Source: Planctomycetota bacterium (GTDB lineage Bacteria; Planctomycetota; UBA1135). From it: a stretch of 64,000 nt of DNA. Positions within the stretch are counted from its first letter, which is position 1; each line of letters opens with the position of its first letter. Where the stretch lies: positions 221,183 through 285,182 of the forward strand of contig JAAESM010000074.1 in the NCBI GenBank assembly GCA_024229395.1. The letters are read 5' to 3'. The notes beneath the pieces were generated by a model, which searched no databases, had not been told where the DNA came from, and worked only from the letters and a program-made list of their open reading frames with translations. Positions 9,060 to 17,180 of the stretch are shown here, piece by piece. The position numbers and the translations under genes are program-made.

Positions 9060-10799
9060 ATGAGCGAAGACGCAGCGCCTGCTTCAGCCCCTCCCGACCG
9101 CCCCACAGGTTTCGGCTTCATCTATTGGGTAGCCAACTGGATGGAATTGGTCGAACGCTTCGCCTACTACGGCGTGCGTGTTGTCTTGCCCGTCTTGATG
9201 GTGAAAGCCGTCGAACTGGGCGGCCCCGAGTTTGACCACATCCAAAAAGGAACCATCTACGCGGTGTGGGCATTGGTCCAAAGCTTCGTGCCGATCTTCA
9301 CCGGAGGATTCGCCGATCGCTTTGGCTATAAGGCCAATATCGCGGTGGCGACGGTGCTCAAGATCATGGGCTATCTGCTCATGGGCTACTGCATCTTGCT
9401 GGCCGAATGGATCGCAGGCATGTCCTTGCCCGAGGCTCGAGCCGCCGGGACAGATGTCACCTACGAGCTGTTCTTCGCCGGCGCCATGTTGCTGGCCACG
9501 GGTACTGCGGTGTTCAAGCCGGGTCTTCAAGGCCTAATCGCACACCAGATGCCGAAGGGCAAGGAGTCCGTCGGCTGGGCAATGTTCTACGCGATGGTCA
9601 ACGTCGGTGGTTTCTTCGGACCGCTGGTCGCAGGTTATATGGAGGCCATGCCATGGCTGAACGTGTTCCTAATCAACACTGTCGCCATCTGCTTGAACTT
9701 CATCCCGCTGTTTATCTTCAAGGAGCCTGAGCACCACGGCGATGACAACAAGGATGGTTCCTTGACCGTTCTGATGAACGCATTCCGCGGCCTCCTGGAA
9801 CCGCGCCTGTTCTTCTTCACGATCAGCTTCGCCGGCTTCTGGTTGATGTTCTACCAGCTGTTCGACATCCTCCCCAACTTCATCGACGACTGGGTGGATT
9901 CGCGCGGACCTGCCACGGCCTTGATTGGCTTGCTCGGTGAGAGTTCCGTTCCGACCGTGAACGGCGGCAACATGACCCAGGCTTGGATGATCAATGCCAA
10001 CGCCTTGCTGATCATCTTCTGCGCCTTCGGCATGGGTTACCTGACCGGTAAGGTCAAGTCGCTCAACGCCATCATCATCGGTATCGGTGTCTCGGCTGCG
10101 GCGATCTTCGCCTTCAGCATTTCCGCCGACGGTTGGTGGACCTTGGCCGCGATCGGCTTGTTCTCCTTCGGTGAGATGACCGCGAGTCCAACTAAGATGC
10201 GTTACCTAGCTGGCATCGCGCCTCCCGGAAAGGAAGGCTTGTATATGGGCTATGTGAACTTCACGGTTGGCATCGGTTGGTCGGTCGGTTCGATCATCGC
10301 GGGCTTGCTTTACCAGCGTGGTGGCGACAAGGTCGTTCTTGCACGCCGCTATCTAGTTGAGGAGAAAGGCTTGAGCGCCGACGCTGTGGAGGCGATTCCG
10401 AAGAACGATTTGCTCCCCTACTTCGAAGAGACCGTGGGCGTGGATCCATGGGAAACGCGCGACATCCTTTGGGATGCCTACTCGCCACAATCGATGTGGG
10501 TGATCTTCACCTTGATCGGCGTGGCTTCGATGATCGGTATCTACCTCTACAACAAGGTGGTCACCGCTGCGGCCAAGGATGAGAATCACGGCTTCAACCT
10601 GAAAGGTCATCGTTGGGTCTCCATTGCCCTCGCACCGATCGCCTTGGCATTCTGGGGCGGCACGATTTACCTTCGCCTTGTTGAAGAACAAGAGTGGTCC
10701 GAACTGCTCGCAGTACTGGTTCAAGCGGTCATCTTTAGTGGCCTCTTCCTGCTCTCCTTGACCATGAAAGCCCCGGAGATGTCTCACGATGATCATTAA
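9060..10799 (+). CDS. POT/PTR family proton-dependent peptide transporter
   Basis: The ATG at 9060 (MSEDAAPASAPP) is preferred; an in-frame ATG at 9033 would add nine residues. The 579-residue protein has about 12-14 membrane helices and the family signatures: NWMELVERFAYYGVR in helix 1 (an ExxER-like proton-coupling motif), GGFADRFGYK (loop 2 MFS/PTR motif) and a PTR2-type helix 5 region (FYAMVNVGGFFGPLVAGYM). It imports small peptides with protons across the inner membrane. Its end overlaps uspA by 11 bp. Together with the OPT gene and the divergent M20 peptidase it forms a peptide-uptake module. Confidence 0.92.
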   Translation: MSEDAAPASAPPDRPTGFGFIYWVANWMELVERFAYYGVRVVLPVLMVKAVELGGPEFDHIQKGTIYAVWALVQSFVPIFTGGFADRFGYKANIAVATVLKIMGYLLMGYCILLAEWIAGMSLPEARAAGTDVTYELFFAGAMLLATGTAVFKPGLQGLIAHQMPKGKESVGWAMFYAMVNVGGFFGPLVAGYMEAMPWLNVFLINTVAICLNFIPLFIFKEPEHHGDDNKDGSLTVLMNAFRGLLEPRLFFFTISFAGFWLMFYQLFDILPNFIDDWVDSRGPATALIGLLGESSVPTVNGGNMTQAWMINANALLIIFCAFGMGYLTGKVKSLNAIIIGIGVSAAAIFAFSISADGWWTLAAIGLFSFGEMTASPTKMRYLAGIAPPGKEGLYMGYVNFTVGIGWSVGSIIAGLLYQRGGDKVVLARRYLVEEKGLSADAVEAIPKNDLLPYFEETVGVDPWETRDILWDAYSPQSMWVIFTLIGVASMIGIYLYNKVVTAAAKDENHGFNLKGHRWVSIALAPIALAFWGGTIYLRLVEEQEWSELLAVLVQAVIFSGLFLLSLTMKAPEMSHDDH

Positions 10800-11235
10800 G
10801 CACATCCTTCTGACCACCGACCTGTCGGATGAGTCGCAACGCACCTTCGAAAATGCCGTGGCATTGGCAAAGACCAATGACGCGCGCATCACCTTGCTCA
10901 ATGTCGTCGAGGACCTGAAGGTCGCACCTCATGGTGCGCCACTCGCGCCACCGATCGGTGACCCTGAGGGTCCGGCATTGGTAGCTGCCGCTGAAGCATC
11001 CTTGCGCAAGCAAAGCGAAGCCCTTGGCAGTGAGATCAATGTGACTTGCAAGGCGATCCTTGGCACTTCGATCGGTGAAGCTGTCGCCGATTATGCCAAC
11101 GACAACGATTGCGACATCATCCTGATCTCCACCCATGGTCGCACCGGCTTCCGCCGCTTGGTCCTTGGCAGCATCGCAGATGAAGTCTTGCGTCACGCCC
11201 ACGTACCTGTCCTCTGTTTCCCACGCGCCAAATAG
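10789..11235 (+). CDS. Universal stress protein UspA family
   Basis: A 148-residue cytoplasmic single-domain Usp. It opens with the strand IIKHILLTTDLSDESQ and ends with the ATP-binding motif GRTGFRRLVLGSIADEVLRH, which fits G-2x-G-9x-G-(S/T); ATP binding is therefore likely. The start overlaps the POT gene by 11 bp and the OPT gene starts 7 bp after the stop, so translation is probably coupled. Usp proteins encoded next to transporters often act as nucleotide-sensing regulators; that role here is inference. Confidence 0.9.
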   Translation: MIIKHILLTTDLSDESQRTFENAVALAKTNDARITLLNVVEDLKVAPHGAPLAPPIGDPEGPALVAAAEASLRKQSEALGSEINVTCKAILGTSIGEAVADYANDNDCDIILISTHGRTGFRRLVLGSIADEVLRHAHVPVLCFPRAK

Positions 11236-11242
11236 TTAATCG

Positions 11243-13282
11243 ATGGCTCTCTTCCAGAAAGCACCTTCCACTCCTGAAGAAGCTGCCAAGTACGGCCCGC
11301 TTCCGATCCCCCCCTCCGAAGTCGCGGAGATGAGTGAAGATGAATGGTATGCCAAGGCCTACCGCGGCGATGACTCGCCACAGCTGACCATTCGCGCCGT
11401 CTTGATGGGTTCCTTCCTGGGATTCTTCCTGGCAATGACCAACCTGTACATCGGCTTGAAGACCGGTTGGCACCTTGGTGTTGCAATCACGGCATGCATC
11501 ATGTCGTACTCGTTGTGGCAGGTCCTGTTCAAGACCGGCATTGCGCGCACGCAGATGACCATCCTCGAGAACAACTGCATGCAGTCGACGGCGTCGGCAG
11601 CTGGTTATTCCACCGGTGGTACTTTCGTGTCGGCGATCGCGGCATTGCTGATGATCTCTGCCACTCCGGATAACCCACAGGGGCAACACCTGCCGATCTG
11701 GGTGTTGATCGCATGGACCTTCTTCCTGGCGATTCTTGGTGTGGTGCTTGCGATTCCGATGAAGCGCAACATGATCAACCAGGAGAAACTCAAGTTCCCT
11801 TCTGGTCTGGCTGCGGCAAGTACGCTGCAATCCCTTTACGCCGACGGCAGCGAGGCAACGCGTAAGGCGCGCGCACTGTTGTGGTCCGGTTTGGCTGGTG
11901 CCATCGTGCCAGTCCTCATCGATGCCCACTACATCGTCGACAAGGTCAGGACTACTGCGGAAGCCACTTACTACAAGGCGATCTTCCCTGGCACGTCGAA
12001 GCTCTTCGACTTCCTGCCCGGGCGCGGAACCAGGGTCGTCGATGATCAAGAAGTGGCGGCTTCCCCATCCGATTGGAATATCGTGATGGACCATAACCCG
12101 GTGATGATCGCAGCGGGTGCGCTGGTCGGTCTTCGCGTGGCGGTTTGGATGACCATCAGTGCACTAGCGCTGGCTTACTGGGTAGGCCCAATGGGTCAAC
12201 TCAACATGGCCATCAACGCCGACGGCGAATCCTTCGCCGCAGTGACTTCACCAGGTCGTGCCTGGAAGGAAGTCGGCCTTTGGCTCGGTGCACCGATCAT
12301 GGTGGCATCAGGCCTGCTGTCCTTCGCCTTCCAGTGGAAGACCATCGGACGCGCCTTCAAGGGCTTGGGCAAAGGTGGTGAAAGTGGCGGCGATAACCCG
12401 ACCGCTGGAGTCGAGGTACCAAGTTCATGGTTCCTATGGGGCATGTTGCTCTCCGGTGCCGGTGTGGTCTTTGTCGCAGAGAGCGAGTTCCACATTCCAT
12501 ATCACCTTGGCGCACTCGCCGTGATCCTGACCTTCGTGTTGGCCTTGGTCGCTTGCCGTGCAACCGGTGAATCGGACATCACGCCGACTGGTGCGATGGG
12601 CAAGATCATGCAGTTGACCTACGGCGTCTTGCTGCCAAGCAACAGCCCAACCTTCGCCACTTCCAACTTGATGACTGCGGGCATCACCGCTGGTGCGGCA
12701 AGCTCCAGTGCTGACTTGCTCAACGACTTGAAGTCCGGTTATCTGCTCGGCGCGAACCCGCGTCGTCAGTTCATCGCACAATTCTGCGGTATCTTCACCG
12801 GTACCATCGCAACTGTGGCTGGCTTCATGGTGCTCGTGCCTGATGCGACCAAACTACTTGGTGATGGCGTCAACGCTCCTGAGTTCCCGGCTCCTGCGGC
12901 CGTGGCATGGAAAGCAGTCGCCGACGTGTTCGCCAGCGGAATCGAGCATATGCACCCCATGCATGTGAGTGCGATTTACGTTGGTCTTAGCATCGGTGCC
13001 TTTATGGTAATCGCCGAGAAGTTCGCTCCGAAGTCGATCCGCACTTGGCTGCCTTCGGCGACTGGGGTCGGACTTGGATTCATCCTTCCTTTCCAGTACC
13101 CACTGTCCATGTTGATCGGCGCTGGCATCGGCGCGATTTGGACCCACAAGAACAAGAAGACTTCCGACGACTACCTGGTACCGATCGCCTCCGGCATCAT
13201 CGCAGGTGTCTCGATTATGGGTGTGGTTGCCGCAGCTCTCAACAACTTCGTGTTCGTCAACCCTGTCGGCGGCGGTCACTAG
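11243..13282 (+). CDS. OPT family oligopeptide transporter (paralogue 1)
   Basis: A 679-residue polytopic membrane protein of the OPT superfamily. Family motifs include NLYIGLKTGWHLGVAITACI near the N-terminus, MTILENNCMQSTASAAGYST, AIPMKRNMINQEKLKFPSG and ANPRRQFIAQFCG. OPT proteins import oligopeptides or metal-chelate complexes. The start MALFQKAPSTPEEAAKYGP matches the second OPT at 39223, which begins the same way and supports both start codons. It sits 7 bp after uspA and 4 bp before a glycosyltransferase gene. Substrate choice (peptide or metal complex) cannot be read from the sequence. Confidence 0.92.
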   Translation: MALFQKAPSTPEEAAKYGPLPIPPSEVAEMSEDEWYAKAYRGDDSPQLTIRAVLMGSFLGFFLAMTNLYIGLKTGWHLGVAITACIMSYSLWQVLFKTGIARTQMTILENNCMQSTASAAGYSTGGTFVSAIAALLMISATPDNPQGQHLPIWVLIAWTFFLAILGVVLAIPMKRNMINQEKLKFPSGLAAASTLQSLYADGSEATRKARALLWSGLAGAIVPVLIDAHYIVDKVRTTAEATYYKAIFPGTSKLFDFLPGRGTRVVDDQEVAASPSDWNIVMDHNPVMIAAGALVGLRVAVWMTISALALAYWVGPMGQLNMAINADGESFAAVTSPGRAWKEVGLWLGAPIMVASGLLSFAFQWKTIGRAFKGLGKGGESGGDNPTAGVEVPSSWFLWGMLLSGAGVVFVAESEFHIPYHLGALAVILTFVLALVACRATGESDITPTGAMGKIMQLTYGVLLPSNSPTFATSNLMTAGITAGAASSSADLLNDLKSGYLLGANPRRQFIAQFCGIFTGTIATVAGFMVLVPDATKLLGDGVNAPEFPAPAAVAWKAVADVFASGIEHMHPMHVSAIYVGLSIGAFMVIAEKFAPKSIRTWLPSATGVGLGFILPFQYPLSMLIGAGIGAIWTHKNKKTSDDYLVPIASGIIAGVSIMGVVAAALNNFVFVNPVGGGH

Positions 13283-13286
13283 GTAG

Positions 13287-14288
13287 ATGCCTAAAGTCTC
13301 CGTGCTGGTGGCGGCCTTTGATGCCGCTGCCAGCATCGTTGCTTGCTTGACCAGCATCCAGCGACAGAGCTTTGAGGATTGGCAGTGCGTGGTGGTGGAC
13401 GATGGTTCCACCGATGGCACTGCCGCGCTGGTCCAAGAGTTGGCGGCACTGGATCCGCGCTTGCAGTTATTGCAACGCCCCCATCAAGGCGTGGTTACAG
13501 CGCGCAACGTCGGGATCGATCTATGCCGTGGCGAGTTCATCGCCATCATGGATGCCGACGACTTCATGTTGCCGGAACGTCTCGCTGCACAACTACAGGC
13601 CTTCGAGCAGACGCCATCCTTGGCTGCAGTGGGAACCAAGGTCTGCTATCTGCCACGCACTGCCGTTAGTCCCGGGCGGCTCGAATATGAACGCTGGTTG
13701 AACAGCCAACGCAGCGCGGATGATCTGCGCCGAGAACGTTATATCGAGATGCCGGTCGGCCACCCGACCTTGATGTTGCGCGCCAGTGCCTTGAAGGTGC
13801 TGCGCTATCGCGACATGGGTTGGCCCGAGGATTGGGATTTGCTGTTGCGCCTGTTCGATCTTGGCGCCGAAGTAGGCATCGTGCCGCAGGTGTTGCATCA
13901 CTGGCAGCTGGATGAATCTTCTTTATCACAACACTCACCGTCCTACACCATCGAAGCCTTCGCCTGCTGCCGCGCCAACTTCCTGGCCGATGGCTTCCTT
14001 CGTGATGTCGAGCACTATGCCTTGATGGGTTATGGCAATACCGGCAAACGCCTGCGCAAGGATTTGCGCGCCTTAGGCAAGCACTGCCACTTGATTAGTG
14101 AACTGCATCCTGCGCGCATCGGCCAAGTGATCGATGGCGCGCCGGTGGTCCATCACGATGAGCTACAGGATCATTCGATTGAGAAGATGCTGATTTCCGT
14201 TGCCGGTATGGAAGAGCGCGAATCGATCCGCAAGTTGTTGAAGCTCGTTGACCTGGTGGAAGAAGTCGATTTCATCTTCGCCGCTTGA
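13287..14288 (+). CDS. GT2 glycosyltransferase with an extra C-terminal nucleotide-binding-like domain
   Basis: Residues 1-210 are a GT-A family 2 domain: VSVLVAAFDAAASIVACL, the UDP-binding VVVDDGSTDGT, and IMDADDFMLPERLAAQ with the metal-binding DAD. The final about 90 residues are not part of GT2. They read HYALMGYGNTGKRLRKDL, a GxGxxG-like Rossmann start, followed by a small alpha/beta region ending at the stop. This resembles the dinucleotide-binding module seen at the ends of some sugar-modifying proteins. The gene follows the OPT stop by 4 bp and is probably read with the transporter operon, though a shared function is not obvious. The acceptor is unknown. Confidence 0.82.
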   Translation: MPKVSVLVAAFDAAASIVACLTSIQRQSFEDWQCVVVDDGSTDGTAALVQELAALDPRLQLLQRPHQGVVTARNVGIDLCRGEFIAIMDADDFMLPERLAAQLQAFEQTPSLAAVGTKVCYLPRTAVSPGRLEYERWLNSQRSADDLRRERYIEMPVGHPTLMLRASALKVLRYRDMGWPEDWDLLLRLFDLGAEVGIVPQVLHHWQLDESSLSQHSPSYTIEAFACCRANFLADGFLRDVEHYALMGYGNTGKRLRKDLRALGKHCHLISELHPARIGQVIDGAPVVHHDELQDHSIEKMLISVAGMEERESIRKLLKLVDLVEEVDFIFAA

Positions 14289-14334
14289 GCGAGCCCAAGC
14301 CAGCGGCACGGAATCAGCAGCGCCGCCTTCGCGG

Positions 14335-15039
14335 TCAGGAACTGGCAATCACCGTGGTGGTCATGATCGCAGGCATAATCGCTGCCATGGTTGCTGCTTG
14401 AACTGCAGCTTGCACGGCCTTTTGTGCGGCTTCACCGACCGCCTCGCCGCTGACAATCTTTTCGATCCGAGCTTTGCGTTCCTTGAGTTTCTTCTTATCG
14501 AAGTTTGCTCTCAACATGCCGGTGCTATTCGCCAAGGAAACCAAGACTAGGGTACGTGGCGTGATTTCGCGCGTCTGGGTGAAGATCGCCTTTTTCAAGC
14601 GCGCCAGGATTTCCTTCTCCACGCGGCCATCCACTTCCGGATAGACCTCACGGGTGAACAACAACAGGAAACGACTCTCCTCTAATTTCAACACGCCGCG
14701 GTCACATAGGCTGGCAGCAGCGCGGTGCTTGAGCTTGCTGATACTGGCGAAGCGTTGCACCCAGGTGGTCAGTTGCGCACGGCGTTTGGCGGTTTGCACC
14801 TTCACCATGCAGTCATCCAACAGACTATCGCCGGTTGGGGCCATATCGATCAACTTCAAGAAGGACTTCTTGCCCTCTTGCTCGACCTCTACCCGCTCCA
14901 ACAACAGTAGATCCGCCAGCAAGGCACCACTCAAGCCGAAGCCTAGCGATACCCCAGTTTCGGGAGTACCGGTGTCGTCGCGGAGGGCGAGGAGTAGATA
15001 CTCCTCATAAAGGTGGAGGTCTTGGGGGGAGGCTGACAT
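14335..15039 (-). CDS. GPP34 (GOLPH3/Vps74-like) family protein
   Basis: Start ATG 15039 (MSASPQDLHLYEEYLLLAL) is chosen over an upstream in-frame codon because the domain begins there. The product has 234 residues. The layout is GPP34-like: LHLYEEYLLLALRDDTGTPE, a Gly-rich LGFGLSGALLADLLLLERV, then LKLEESRFLLLFTREVYPE. Eukaryotic members bind phosphoinositides and retain glycosyltransferases at the Golgi; the bacterial role is unknown. The gene converges on the GT2 gene with a 46-bp gap. The hydrophobic C-terminus (MAAIMPAIMTTTVIA) could touch the membrane. Confidence 0.8.
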   Translation of the reverse strand: MSASPQDLHLYEEYLLLALRDDTGTPETGVSLGFGLSGALLADLLLLERVEVEQEGKKSFLKLIDMAPTGDSLLDDCMVKVQTAKRRAQLTTWVQRFASISKLKHRAAASLCDRGVLKLEESRFLLLFTREVYPEVDGRVEKEILARLKKAIFTQTREITPRTLVLVSLANSTGMLRANFDKKKLKERKARIEKIVSGEAVGEAAQKAVQAAVQAATMAAIMPAIMTTTVIASS

Positions 15040-15079
15040 GTCTTGGAGATTACGCGCCTCCCCCCAATGTGAAAGGACC

Positions 15080-17059
15080 TTATTGGATCGTGGCGGTGAT
15101 TGGGACCGACAGGTTGAAGGTCGACGGACCCTTACGCTCAACCGCTTGCAGCCAAATCTGGCGACCGGAAAGGCGTAATGGTATGACCGCCATGTTCAAG
15201 GTAGCAAGACCGTTGGCGTCGGCAGTGTCGTGACCAAGTTGATGAATCGGAGCCGCGATTCCAAGTGTGAAACCATAAGGGGTCACAGTCGAGCCGAAGC
15301 CGTTACCGGAGCCTAGGAAGGCGACGGTGTTGCCTGCCCATGCGCCTTCAACTGAAATCATTCCTGGACCACCGGCAATTCCGATTGGTGGGTTGATGAC
15401 CAATGCTTGATCTGGGTAGCGACGCTCTTCCATCAAGTGACCGAAGTGCGGTGCCATCTTGTCCTCGAGTGGATTGCCTTTGCCATCCACGACCCAGCCT
15501 TTGGCATCAGTCAGGAAGGTGTAGGCACGGCGGTAGATCAAACGTGCACGCACGGAGACCGGGCCAGTACCGGCAGGAACATCAAAGGTGTAGTTGGTGA
15601 TGTCATGCTGCAAGGCTGGCAAACGCGTATCGAACAAGATCGCAGTCGCCTCGGTGTAGAAGGTTGGACCCGCACCGGTTGCATCAAGATTGTGCTTACC
15701 GAACAACTTGCCAGGCAGACCTGCGTAGTAGCCTTGATCGGGCGAGCCGACGCCACCAAGGTCATGAATGACTTGTGTACCGCTGTGGTTCAGGGCCGCG
15801 CCATCGGAATCACGCGTGGCTTCCACCAACAGGATCATGTTACGCACCGTGACGCCCGTAGGCAGCGAGTGACCAGTTTGGTTGTTGAAGATGTCGACTT
15901 CGACATCCAGGGTGGTGCCGTTCTGCACCACGTCCAAGGTCACGTCACATGCGTTCTCCAAGTACAACGGCGTGGTGCCACGTACATCGTGGCCGCGAAT
16001 GGTCTCCGCATCGCGGAATGGCGCGATCGACAGCGTACTTGCGTAGTTGCTGCCGGTGGGCTTCATGTGGCAATCCACGCAATCGGCGTAATGCACGCTG
16101 TTGGGGTTGGAGTACTCACTGCTGCTCCATTCATCCCAAGTCGGTTCCGAAACGATGCTGCCTGGGTCACCGAACTCACCATCATCATCGTGGTCGTTGG
16201 TGTCCTGGTGGCAAGTGGTGCACATGGCCGAACCCAACTGCGGTTGGTAAGAAGGACGCATCTGCGTATCGGAGTACATGGTGTCTCCGAGTAAACCGTA
16301 GATGATCGGTTCGTGCATGCCGCCGGATCCCATCGGAGGCTTGGTGAAGGTGGTCTGTTGCGGGAACAAACCTGGGTAGTCCATCTTGGACTCATCGACA
16401 TGGGCGATCTTGTGACAAACATCACAGGAAACACCATGGACGGCTTCGGGCGAAAGGTTGCTCAAGTCATCCAATGGTGCATCTGGATCCTTGAGCTTGA
16501 CCCATGGCACCGGCTGGTGACATGGCGCACAATCGGAGTGCGGTGCGTGAGCTAGGTGCACCGAGTCGCGTTCGTAAACGAAACCACCCATACCGCCTGG
16601 GGTACCGGTGCCGTCGTAAATGTCATACAACCAAAGGTTGGTGCCGGCTTGTTGCATCGGCGAACCATTCCACTCTTCGTATTGTTCGATGTGACATGCG
16701 GAACAGTTGAGCGGATCCTGAAGATCGTAAGCCGGGTCATCCCATACGGGCACCTCTTCCATGTCGATCTGCACACCATTCATGGGCGTGCTCGGTACAT
16801 AGACGAAACCGTTGAACCAGCCTTTCTTGGCAGCGACCACAAAGGTGTTGGTGCCACTAGCGAGCGGAAGGTTGAAGCTGCCGTCGAGTGCCGTGGTTGT
16901 GGTGTGCTCCGTGGCCTGCAATGTGACCATGGCGTCGGCGACTGGGGCTCCGTTCAGGTCAACGACAGTTCCTGAGATTTGCGCGCTCGCCAATGGAGCG
17001 GCTAGTACAAAAGGAAAAAGCGCGGCACAGGACCGCCAAGTAGGAAGGAGGTTTCGCAT
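15080..17059 (-). CDS. Exported multi-CxxCH (multiheme cytochrome-like) protein with carboxypeptidase-regulatory-like domain
   Basis: Start ATG 17059 gives a clean signal peptide (cleavage after APLASA) and 659 residues. Residues about 25-100 form a CarboxypepD_reg-like beta-sandwich (ISGTVVDLNGAPVADAMVTL, TALDGSFNLPL). Then follow five CxxCH haem-binding motifs: CSACH, CAPCH, CDVCH, CTTCH and CVDCH, with scattered His residues that could be distal ligands. The C-terminal third is beta-rich. The likely location is periplasmic or surface, in electron transfer or as a haem enzyme. An upstream in-frame codon at 17080 is less likely. The electron partner is unknown. Confidence 0.83.
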   Translation of the reverse strand: MRNLLPTWRSCAALFPFVLAAPLASAQISGTVVDLNGAPVADAMVTLQATEHTTTTALDGSFNLPLASGTNTFVVAAKKGWFNGFVYVPSTPMNGVQIDMEEVPVWDDPAYDLQDPLNCSACHIEQYEEWNGSPMQQAGTNLWLYDIYDGTGTPGGMGGFVYERDSVHLAHAPHSDCAPCHQPVPWVKLKDPDAPLDDLSNLSPEAVHGVSCDVCHKIAHVDESKMDYPGLFPQQTTFTKPPMGSGGMHEPIIYGLLGDTMYSDTQMRPSYQPQLGSAMCTTCHQDTNDHDDDGEFGDPGSIVSEPTWDEWSSSEYSNPNSVHYADCVDCHMKPTGSNYASTLSIAPFRDAETIRGHDVRGTTPLYLENACDVTLDVVQNGTTLDVEVDIFNNQTGHSLPTGVTVRNMILLVEATRDSDGAALNHSGTQVIHDLGGVGSPDQGYYAGLPGKLFGKHNLDATGAGPTFYTEATAILFDTRLPALQHDITNYTFDVPAGTGPVSVRARLIYRRAYTFLTDAKGWVVDGKGNPLEDKMAPHFGHLMEERRYPDQALVINPPIGIAGGPGMISVEGAWAGNTVAFLGSGNGFGSTVTPYGFTLGIAAPIHQLGHDTADANGLATLNMAVIPLRLSGRQIWLQAVERKGPSTFNLSVPITATIQ

Positions 17060-17180
17060 GGGAATACCTAAATCTAACACTTATTTCCATGTTCGAGCGG
17101 AAAGCAAAGTCCCTTATTCAGCCTCGATTTCGGGGTTTTGTTAATTGTCCGAAATTTGAAATGCCTCGGTTTTGATTTTA

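Noticed and set aside
11117..12094. Long minus-strand frame of 325 codons
   Set aside because: Antisense to uspA and OPT genes, both with clear family motifs.
15407..16294. Long plus-strand frame over the multi-CxxCH gene
   Set aside because: Antisense shadow; low-complexity composition and no domain.
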